NCBI GenBank assembly: GCA_963682055.1
Contig: OY821744.1
Coordinates: forward strand, 9,588,835 to 9,652,834
DNA length: 64,000 nt
Origin: Primula veris
Taxonomy: Eukaryota > Streptophyta > Magnoliopsida > Ericales > Primulaceae
Direction of reading: 5' to 3'
Positions 10,801-22,800 of the stretch are shown piece after piece; positions within the stretch are counted from its first letter, which is position 1, and every line of letters starts with the position of its first letter. A model generated the notes under the pieces. That model was not told the DNA's origin, searched no databases, and saw only the letters and a list, made by a program, of their open reading frames with translations. The position numbers and the translations under genes were made by a program.

Positions 10801-13800
10801 CTTTATAGTGACACCAATTTTTTTCTATTTTTAATTAAAATGAGATTGTACATACTTACTTATAAATGAACATGGTCCATGATTAAAGAGCCCGTGGCTA
10901 TTGAGATTTCTTACCTATATTGAACAGGGTTATAGCAATCTGCAAGCTGTAATTCTTTGTTATCGTGTATTATAATTTTCTTGTTCATAGGGATGAGAAA
11001 TTTAACGTGAAACCTGGAGTCTTACCCCCACCTTCTCCTGAACAGAGATTGCCTACCTGGTTGTTGGAGGTGGGCTTCAGAGTTTGTGAGAGCAGATGAA
11101 TTTCTTAGAGAGAGTTAAAGAAGTTAACCACTATTTAAGTATTTATTTCAAGTACCAAAACATTCTCAAATAGACCTGAGTCAATTTGGATCCAGATCCT
11201 TTTTTTTTTTGAGAAACGATCCAGATCCATTTATACTTGTTGAATTTGTTCAAATTGTTTGTTATCTGACAGTATTTAAACCAGCAGTTTTGCTGCTACA
11301 GAAAAGTGGATACAAAGCCAACTTCTTATGAGTTAGTTTCTCTACCCTTGTTGCTATATAGGCATTCTTATTGCCTTATAGCTGTTAATAGGAAAGTGAA
11401 TGTGACCTTTACGTAAAAGATCATCTGTCCAGTAATTAAAGGATTATATTGCTTTTGTCTTTTAGCAACGATCTATGCTCAACAAAAACTCTGCCATAGA
11501 TACTTGAAAGAAAATATCCTACTTATGTAGGTAACAGTTTTGCAATGCTGTTTTACTCTTATGGAAGATTGTATTTAGATGATTGCTGCTATGGAAGGTT
11601 TTCTTAGCATCTCTGGGAACCTATCCTTCCTTGCTGGAATTCCTTTCGCGAAAATCCTTATGGAAAAGACCAAGAAACAAAACTGATTAGGATTTAACTA
11701 ACATTACTTTCCTGTATAGTTGGGATTGGATTTTGGTTGAGTTGAGTAGACAAGGACATTTTAATTAGCTATGCTTCGCTGTTTTAGAGATGAACTATGC
11801 TCATCAAACTATGTCATAATTCTGGAAATAAACCAGCCTACTTATTAAAGTAAGAGTTTTACAATGCTATATTTCTCTTATTATCTTATGGAAGATTGTA
11901 CTGCTTCTAAGGAAGATCTCCTTGGAATCTCGTATAATCAGTTCGCTTCCCCGGATTTCCTTTTGCAAATCCTCGTGGAGAAGTCAAAGAATCAAAACTA
12001 GTTAGGATTTAATTAGCGTTACTTGAGTTAAGTTTATATGAAAATTTTAATTAGCTATTCAGTATTTTAGCTAAAAAATAAGAACGAAAAAGCCTGCTTA
12101 TTTATGTAAGATTTTTACAATGTCAAATTGTTTTTATATGGAATATTACTTTTGAATGGAGAGCAAGCCATGCATACTTCTCAAATGGAGACCATAGACT
12201 TAAATTGTTATAGAAAATTGTAGTTGGGATGACCAATCACCACGAAGTTGAAAAAGTGGTGTTGATTAACAAAAACAAAATACAAATGTTAGAGCAAATT
12301 TGATAATTAAAAGGATATCAACTATAGAGGTGTAGCAAAAAGTTTTAAAAGTTGATATCCGAACATTAGGTATAAGCTTACAGCAATATGATCCTTCTCT
12401 TGTATACATTTGTGAGTATTGAAACAACACAATTTGACAGGAAATCGTTTAGTCCATGAGAACATTAAAGATCATGATGTTAACCATAGAACAATCATAT
12501 TTTTGGATGAACCTAATGTAACTTCCTAATTAAACATTAAACAGCGAGGGAAGGCAACAACAGCTCTTTGTTGCGCTAGAATTGTCCTTTTTGGAAGAGA
12601 AACGTTAAAAAATAGAGTTAGTATTACTATCTTTAAGCATTTCCATGGTAAGTTACATTTCTTCATGCACTAACACCTATCACTACTACATTATCTATGA
12701 GATTATTTGATTGTAAAGTTATGATTCATCCTGGTCCTCATTGCTGTAAGGTGTTAATGAGGACATTGCGGGGATTGGGTTTACGAATTTAATGGATAAA
12801 TTGGTAGATATTCCGATGATTGTGGATCAAGTATCAAGACAGGAAATACTAAAAATATATGGAGGGGTGACTATTTTCGAGCATTAATTGAGAGTAAGAT
12901 GGTTTTGATACTGTTTTGGAATTATAATTATGAAATATATAAAGGAAGCCTCATAGCTATGATTCCAATGAAATAAAGAGCTGATAAATGTCGGATATGT
13001 ATTAGTGCTTGAAAACATGGATTTGTCTTTTCAAGCCTTTTGGTGCCTTCTACATTTGTCTATATCTATAGACATTAAATAATTTGTTAAGCATTTTTTA
13101 TCCTAGAGATTTGCCTAAGAGTTTGAAGATCCTATAGAGTGAGTTTTCATGGGTGATTATGCTTTCAGGGTGGAAGGTGTTTTTATACTCAATGTCGTTT
13201 CAATCGAACGTTGACCTTGACTAGATTTTGTCTGGGCTTAAACTAGACTGAAATATTTTTATTTGAGTACTTCTGCTTTTTTCATTGTTGCTGAATCTCG
13301 TCAAAGTGATAAAAGTTTCCATCTTTATTTATCGTCTGTTTCCCATGTTTTGAGCAGGTATGCAACAGCAAGTGCAAGATCGGATGGTCTTCTACTTCTT
13401 TGTGGAGGAAGGGATGCTAATAGCGTGGTAAGTTAATATATCCTTTTGTCTCAGTTATACAAGTTTAAATTTTCCATTGACGCTCAACAGAATTGTTTAA
13501 GGCTGGGAATTCTTGAAATGATTTTGCAGCCACTGACAAGTGCATATGGACTTGCAAAACATAGAGATGGGCGGTGGGAATGGGCAATTGCTCCTGGTGT
13601 GTCACCGTCTCCTAGATATCAACATGCTGCTGTGAGTAACGCTTTACCTAAAAGAGGCAAAAATAATTGAAAAAGAAATAAAAAGAAATACAGAAAAGGA
13701 AATAAAGGGGCCCTTTAGTTAATCTTTGTAGATATTTATGGACTATGTATTTGGTACTGCAGGTTTTTGTAAATGCGCGGCTTCATGTGTCTGGGGGTGC

Positions 13801-16800
13801 ATTAGGTGGTGGAAGAATGGTGGAGGACTCATCAAGTATAGCAGGTACTAATTTTTTCCCTCCGTGCTTTACTTAGTCTTTGTCATATTGGTTGTTTTCA
13901 GTGCTGCCCGTACTTTTTCCTTATTGGTCTAGTACCTTTTGCCATAATAATATGAAATGAATCACAGGTACGGCAGAGTGGCCGCCGTACCTTTATGTAT
14001 AAAATAACGATACCGTTAGATACATACCCTATACTTTTCTACAGCAAGGTAAAATCGGCCAATACGTTATTTCTATTTGTGGGTGCGCCGTGATAGGACT
14101 ATGTCACTATGGTATACAGGGAAAATGGATGAAATTCATTTGAGAGTGTTGGAGTTTCTGTCTCTTTCTTTTTATTGCTCGCTTTTTTAATGTTTAAAGT
14201 GGTTCATAAAAACCCTAATATTCTTTACTCTTCAAATACATATACAGGAATTTTTACATAAGTTATTCTTCAAGCTTCAAAAATTACGCAAACCCTTTAA
14301 TTTCCAGGATTTTACGTAACTGTATACACACCCTTTTCCTTAAAATCCACGAATCTCTGTACTGTACAAGGTTTCAAATGTCAATAAGTGGACTCCAGCG
14401 GGGAAAGTGGGGCCTAGGAGTCTAGGCGAAGCCTAGGCGGTAAAACCACTTTTTTACATTTGTAACTATTTTCCTTAGGTTATAAGTTCTAATATCATAG
14501 GCGCATAGAAATCCTGGTTACGTCTTGACAAAATCTCCAAAAATAACACATGAAAAAGCATAAATTGTTTTCAAAGACAAGTATGACACAGACTAATTAA
14601 GCCGCAGAACTACCATAATACTTGTAACTAGCTTTCTTAATTATTGACTTCCAATGCTGGTTAGATTCGTCTACATTTCGAAGAAACAATAAATGAAAGA
14701 GGATGAGGCAAATAAACGTTTAATCGACAGGCACATGGACTATATGATGATAAGCTCAGTTTTTTACTATATGAACTCATATGTATAAATAAATGTTATA
14801 TTGGCTAGCATTGAAATTGAACCTGTACTGATTAGTAGTCTATACTCGGCGACTAACATATGTAACCATAAAAAGTTAACTCATACACCTTTACCGAGGA
14901 GAAGAATATATACAGACTATACCTATACATGATAGAGAACATGTATAGAGATAGAAAGTGCAAGCACATATAGAGAGAGATTTACTTTGTATAGATTCTG
15001 CAACCTGGAGAGACTAATGCAAATTTAAGGTTACATTAGGTAAAGGGTTTAGTTTACCTTTTTTTACCAAGTGGATTGACCCAAAAAACATCCATATGAG
15101 AATGCATGAACTTAATTGGGGCAGCAAGCCGAGACTTAGTGCCTCGGGGCTTATGCTGCTCAAGGCGAGATTTTCAAATGATGCTCTTGTACCCGTATTG
15201 TGACATACCGATACCCAAGACCCTCATTAATGCTTCTGTTGAAACTCATCCATTCCCCACTAAAAGGCCTATTAGTAAGTAAGGAGAGTGGCATATATTA
15301 ATCATTGGCTTTATCAATGCCTCAACGATGTGGGACTATTCCAACACTCCCCCTCACTTGTGGGTTGGTCAATTTCCGATAAGCCCAACAAGTGCAATCA
15401 ACAAATCGGGTGGAGGTGGCCCATCATACAAATGGGCTAGCCTTCGGTTCTGATACCATGTAGAAGTCCGTCCATTCCCCACTAAAAAAGCTTATTAGTA
15501 AGTAAGGAGAGTGGCATATATTAATCATTGGCTTTATCAATGCCTCAACGATGTGGGACTATTCCAACAGCTTCCTAGCTAATAGTACGTGGAGTATAAT
15601 GGAAGACTGTCATGTTTTGTCATTTTCAAATGCTAATCGTCACTTTCTTCATGCTGTAACTTTTAGAAATAGACAAATACCTTTACCCTTTTCTATTACG
15701 AGCCTTTTGTTTTGGACCTTTGAATGTTTTGGATGGAGTAATTTGCATTGAAATTGGAAAAGAACAGTTGCCCCATAATTAAATAATTGATGTAACTGAA
15801 GTTTGGTTCTGTTAATATAAATATGCTATCACATGCGAGTCAATGCCAGCTTTCATGGCAACATGTGTAAAATGTAAGTTACTTATTTTCTTAATTAGCT
15901 GCACTTTCTCCCAACTAACAGAACATGCAGTCACATTCAGCACGCTAAATAATAGTTTATTCAATCAATTCATACTTGGGAACTCGTTTCACCAATTAAA
16001 ATACGAAAGCACTTATAACATATTTATATCAGCTTTCTTAAAAACACAGATGCATTTTCCTGTCATTCTTTCATTATCCGGTAGAGGATTTCTGCAGACT
16101 TACCTTCATAATTATTATAGCAGTACTGTATCCTCTTCTTCTTTTGGGTAATACATTTTCACTATCTGTTGCAAGACATGGAAAATTGTCTTTGTTCCTT
16201 GGTTTTGTCATTTTGTGTGTACTTGTATGGATGAAATCCCATTTATGAATGTAGAGGCAGCTTTATTACAAATTCACTGTAATGTCATTCTAAATACTTA
16301 TTTTCTTTCCCTTTTGTAGTTCTCGATACAGCAGCAGGGGTATGGTGTGATACAAAGTCTGTAGTTACAAGTCCTAGAACAGGTAAATACAGTGCCGATG
16401 CTGCTGGTGGAGACGCTGCAGTTGAATTAACGAGGCGTTGCAGGCACGCTGCTGCTGCTATCGGCGATTTAATCTTTATTTATGGAGGTCTACGTGGCGG
16501 TAAGTTTTCAATATTTGTAATTACTTTATGGTAAAATATCGCTTTTACACGCCAAAGTATAGGCTTTCAATAATTAGCTCACCCAGCCTTTTATGTTTCA
16601 CAATTTTGACACCAAAAGGGCAAATCCGGTGCTAAAAATACAAGTTAAAAGCAATCGGTAAGTCTTAATTGTTTTATACGACATCTGGTACACCAAATAC
16701 CTATGTTAGAAAAATAAACTTTCAAGTTCTTGTGAATTTTGATAGGTTGGTGTACTAAATGTTCTATTTTGAGTAAATCGAAGTCTGAAGTCTAACTGTG

Positions 16801-19800
16801 AATTTTAAAAGGTTGGTGTAATACTTATTCAAGTATGAAGACTATAACTTAGCATCTACCTTAGGTTGGTTGGTAACCGTGGTTCCGGTATAAATATCTG
16901 TTCAATTAAAGTATATACTTCACAGTTCGTGATTAACTAGTTTACGGCGGGTCCCACTTTATTGTCATCCCTTCTTTAGGCGGTACACACAATCGTTTAA
17001 TATTATGAACCATGGACCATTAGTCGGAAGAAAATACATTAACTGTCCAGATCTAATAATTCATATAAATACATAGGACTTAACATCTATTCAATAATCA
17101 ATCTAACGGCGATGAGGGAGATGGCTACATGTGCGTTCAACACCCATTCGGCATAAAAGTAAAACCCAAGGATTGTTATAGCTGTAAAATAACAGTAATT
17201 ATCTTGTAATATGCTCTCTCATGAGAGTGATTGTATTATTTCACTTAATGTTTTGCCTACTGCATGTTTTCTTTCCTTCAAAAGTTATATTTATCTTTTT
17301 TTACCCTCTTTTCCTTTACCCTTTTATTTTTCCTCCCTTTTCTATATATTATCTTCAGCTTATAGATGATTAGTATCTAGTTTGATGTGTTTTTATCCAC
17401 TGTAGGGATACTACTTGATGACCTTCTAGTAGCCGAAGACCTGGCTGCAGCTGAAACTACAGCCGCAGCTTTACATGCCGCTGCAACAGCTGCTGCCTCT
17501 GGTGTACCAGATGGAAGGTTGAACTCAAAATATGAATATAATGATGAACAGATCAGATCTACTGAAGCCGCACCAGATGGTGCAGTTGTTTTAGCGAATC
17601 CTGTTGCTCCTCCTGTGAATGGAGATGTCTATACAGATATAAGCACCGAAAATGCAGTTTTCCAAGGCTCTAGGTATGAAATCTTAGTCTGCATTGGTTC
17701 CGGTTTTTGTGATCAACCCCCATGTATCTAATTTTTTCAATCTAACCTCATGTCCTGCAAATGGAATAACTGTGTCCAAGGGTTGATCTTGGACAATTCT
17801 TTTTCTGTTCTATGTACATTGTTGGTATCTATGCAGCGTAAGTAGACAAATGCGTTTTGGCACCGTAGTTTTTTGTAAAAACAGAGTTTTCCGCTTTAGT
17901 TAGTTTTTTTAGCGGAAAACTGCTCTAAATGACCTTTTGTGTTAATCATTGTTTTAAAAGCATAGAGATTAACAATAAAAACCTGACAGTCCGATGAAGT
18001 TTAACCATTTGAATATTGGATATGGGGGTTATTTGCCAAACTTTGAACATGGGGGTTAGTTGCTAATCACCCTTAGTAATTAGTATTTGCCCATTCAGGG
18101 GATTAAAGGTCTGATTTTTCTGCAGGAGACTAAGTAAAGGTGTTGAGTACTTGGTCGAGGCTTCAGCTGCTGAAGCTGAGGCTATTAGTGCTACATTAGC
18201 TGCCGCTAAAGCACGACGAGAAAACGGTGAAGTTGAATCACCAGACAGGGACCGTGGATCTGAGGCTAGTCCTAGTGGGAATAATCAAATTTCTAGTCTG
18301 TTAAAGCCTGAATCTGCTCTCTCCAATAGCTCTGTACCAGCTGGGGTGCGGTTGCATCATAGAGCGGTTAGTTTTCTATTTTCAGGGGGAAACTATTACT
18401 TTTGTAGACTAACCTATCGGAGTTCACAGTTTAGAGACCAGTATACGCAAATCAAACAATTAGTGCACCATCTATTGGATTCACAACTAAGATGCTAATC
18501 GATACAGATCTAAAAAATACTCTCCAGTTGGCCACCTTTGTGAACAGCCGCAGTTAACCCTGTCTTTCTTTGATAAGAATCAATAAGGTCTTTATAAGGC
18601 TCCTCCTCCGGATGAAATTCATTGGGATCCAGAGAGACCATGCCTTCATCCATAGGATCCCAAGTGACTGGATTAATCAAAAGTTTTATTCCAACTGAAT
18701 TTTAATATCCACATTATTCAAAAAAATTATTTTTGACTTCAAAATTTTCTTACACTTTAATCCATAGCACTTTTCGCTTGCACCCATAAATGCCTGTGTT
18801 TTTGAGTTGCATCAAGATTATTACAACTTCCTCTCATAGTTTCTTTATACTGGAATTTCCGTTTTCTCTACTATTTCGATTTTTACCATAAATGGAACGA
18901 TAACTGTAACTGTACTATAATTGTCACTACTACATACAATGTAAGCATTAAGGCGTAGTTGAGAATCAAGGTATCCGTCAATACATCTATTAATAGGGAT
19001 ATTCCAACTGTATTGAGTATCGTATATGTAATAATCGTAGTAAGGGTAGTCATTGTTTGATCCATTATGAGATAATCAGAATCCGGATAAGTATAAAAAG
19101 GTTTTTCGAGTTCACTCGAAAAAGAATGTTCACTTTTAATCTCAAAAAGTTTAGTGTCGTTAAGATATGGAATAGTTGTCCCCATTCTTATCCCTAACTA
19201 TAAAAGTGTCACAAGAGATGAAATTCCCGATGTCCTGTCACCAAATAAATGATCAATCCTATTGAATTCTCAACTAAGATGCTAACTGACACAAATAAAA
19301 TAAAATATTTTTTACTTCTTTATAGTTAAGAACTTTAACGCTGGTTAACTAAATGTTTGATTTTGTCTAGTTTGATGCATAATTCATCTTTAGAATCGAA
19401 CAGTTAGTACATAACTAGTGCTCTTTAGTTGAAATTGTAACGCTGCTGTACTAATTGTTTCGTATTTTTTAGAATTGTGTCGTGTGCTACTTGTTAAAAG
19501 CTAATAGGTTGGTATATAAAAGTGGTGTTAATTCTTTTTTTCATTTTTACTTGTTATTCTTAGAGGCTTCTTATCTAAAGTATGTGAATTTTTTTTTCTT
19601 TTCCAGGTTGTTGTAGCTGCAGAGACAGGTGGAGCTTTTGGGGGAATGGTTAGACAACTTTCAATTGATCAATTTGAAAATGAAGGCAGGAGAGTGAGTT
19701 ATGGAACACCTGAAAATGCAACAGCTGCAAGGAAACTTTTTGACCGACAAATGTCTATTAATAGTGTACCTAAAAAGGTATATAAGTCTACAGCTCTAAC

Positions 19801-22800
19801 ATTCAGTGCTATTCTTTTTGGACCTTATTTAGAAGCAGTCATGCTTATGATTATGATATTAATGCTAGATTATGTGTTCAAATGTCTTGGATGTGTCGAC
19901 ATAATTTGAACGTGAACGATTTTGAAATTGCATACCTCTTGAGAAAGATTGTTCAAGTATCAGAGTAAAAGAATTATAAGAGAAGATTTTTAGCAATTTT
20001 TCTTTCTTACCCTGTTTTCTTTACCTCTTCAGTTATACACAAGAGTTGAGTTTTAATTTTTTTTTCTGGATTGTGTTCGTCTCTTACAAGGGTTGAAAGA
20101 TTGTTTCCATGCTTATATTAAAATTCCTACGTAGTTACTGAGAACCCATGTTTAGTTAGGCAAGATATTCTCCCGAAACGCGTTTCAGATACGGGTATGG
20201 TACCGTACATAAGGAAACTAGAGGGAATCAGAGAGAAACGGTTTTGGAAACTTTTAAGAACCTTCAAAATATATTAATTTGTACTTCTCAGAAACTCTAA
20301 TAACACAAAAATGAAACATAATACTAACGAAACTTGCCAAAGTTCTTGGTATTAAGGATTAGTTTAAAGATGATAATGAAGGTGGAAAACAAAGTGTTAA
20401 AAATTTGGAAAAGGAAATCTTTCTTTAAATTTCCATAATCATTAAAAGGATGAGAAGATATAAATCTGTTTCTGAAATACTAGCTATTATGTCTCACAAA
20501 ATTTAATTGGTTGTGAAATTTATTCAAATTTTTATTTTGAGATTCATAATATTGGCAGAATTCTTAAAATGTCCTCCATATAGGATTTACTTAATTATCA
20601 ATTATATACACATTTCTCGTCTCCCTCATGCAGTATCCTTTCCGGCTTCCGTATACTGAATTGACAACTATGATTCCTAAGACTTTGATATCGTCGTATA
20701 ACCGTTGCACGAATCACTGTATTTATTTAGTGTGTTTAGTACTTTAGTCACTTGACCGTCAGTTGTTATTTTTCAGTCAGCAGTTATAATTTCAATCTCC
20801 ATCATGTTTAGGTTATAGCTCATCTCCTCAAGCCTCGTGGTTGGAAGCCTCCTGTACGGCGTCAGTTTTTCTTGGATTGTAATGAAATTGCAGACCTTTG
20901 CGATAATGCTGAACGAATATTTTCAAGTGAACCAACTGTTCTGAAACTTAAGGCACCTATTAAGATATTTGGTGATTTACATGGTCAATTTGGGGACCTA
21001 ATGCGATTGTTTGATGAGTATGGCTCACCTTCAACGGCTGGGGATATATCGTAAGTGTCCTTGCCCACATAGCTATCTTCACTTTTGACATATTCTTCTG
21101 TATCATTTTATATCAAATGTCCTTTATTAGTCATAATCATTCTTGGTCTTGGATTCTCGTATGGATGAGCTTGAACAGGAGAATTATGCTTTGTAATTCT
21201 TTTTTTGCCTTTTTTCGTTGGTCTTGATCGTTGAATGAGACTGATCTTTGATTACTTTCCTCTGGGTTCTATCAAGATTTTTTATTCTTGCATACATAGA
21301 CCATAGATATAAATAGAGAATTTCGTAATCTCCAAGCTCTGTGAAAGACACTACATTCCTTTCTTTCAAACGTAAGCTGCATTTTGTGTTAGGAAAATGC
21401 TATATTATAAAAATCTATTGTAAGTGTACAAATTATTATTTCAATATTATTTGCATACTCTCGTCTATAAATGCTAATTTTTACGGCAGCGGGGATGCTG
21501 TAATTTATGTAATGCATCTCATTCGTTCAATTGTTTCATTTTGAAATCAAAGGCTCAGATTTAACTTAAAGAAAAACACTCTCTCCTCCCATCCACATAC
21601 CAATTAGGCCATTAACCATACACTGTATCTCTGTTTCCCTTCTTTGTTTTAGACATAAAAAAAAACGTTTACAAAATTGATTAACCTAGAAGAAAAAGAA
21701 TAAATTAAACTCACAACTAATTCTTAGAATTTTGTATCTTTGATTCGATGAGAAATTAAAAGAAAGAATTGGGTAGATTTATTTGAGATTCTGTTTCAGA
21801 GTGTAAATTTTGATCTAAACGGTGGAGGTTTGGGTGTTTTCTTTTATAGGTTGTTATGGATTTGCGATTTCACTGAATTGAGATCGGTCCAATTTTTTAG
21901 ATGAAAAAAGCTAAAACTGTGAGTGAGGATGAAAATGGAAATATTAAACAAAGAAACAATTGAACAAATTTGCTGTGAACCATTTGTATCACTGTAAATA
22001 GTTTGGGAGCGAATGGGGGGGAGCTTAGTTGCAGGAAGCTTCTGAACTGCTGACGCTTCCGCTTCGGAAGCTCGCACCCGCGCTTCGGAAGCTTGCGGAA
22101 ACTTCCACATCCATATATAACCCAACCCTAACACATCGGCTCATATTTTAATGCTAACCTGGAAGAGTACTACATTTTTCTTTTTTCCTTTTCAAGTATT
22201 GGGATAATTATTATCGTTTAATAGTATTTTATAGCATAAAATTATAGAAATAAAAATAAAAATTCTCCTAGACGCTTCCTCACTTCTACACCATCCGCTT
22301 CCTCGCTCCCGCTCCCGCTTCCTTACACGCTCCCGCTCCCGCTTCGTGCAACTATGGGAGGGAGTGTTCAGAGAAAGAGAGAGAGAATTCCCATCCAGAG
22401 GCAATTGAGGGAGGAGATACAGTTTTTTTTAAAGTTTAATCTGGCCTCAATTGAACGGATGAGATGCATTACATGAATTACAGCAGCTGCTGCTGTATTA
22501 TTAATACAGGAGCTACCCTGCTCCCACTTTTTACTGGATACTTATATTTTATCAATAATCCATGTTTGCTAGCTTGACGTGTATGCAGCTCATGATGCTA
22601 ATTTAATATTTGATTCTCAGATATATCGATTATCTCTTCTTAGGAGATTATGTTGACCGTGGTCAGCACAGCTTGGAGATAATGTCGCTTCTTCTAGCTT
22701 TGAAGGTATAATTATTCTTGCCTTACTTAAAATCTCCTATTTGATTGTCACTGGTACATTTTATTAGCTCTCATTCATATTTACTTGATCAAAGGTGGAA

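Noticed and set aside
18883..19185. 100-residue membrane-like open frame on the minus strand
   Set aside because: It is a stretch of the decayed accD relic; its N-terminal part matches accD and its hydrophobic tail arises from a frameshift.
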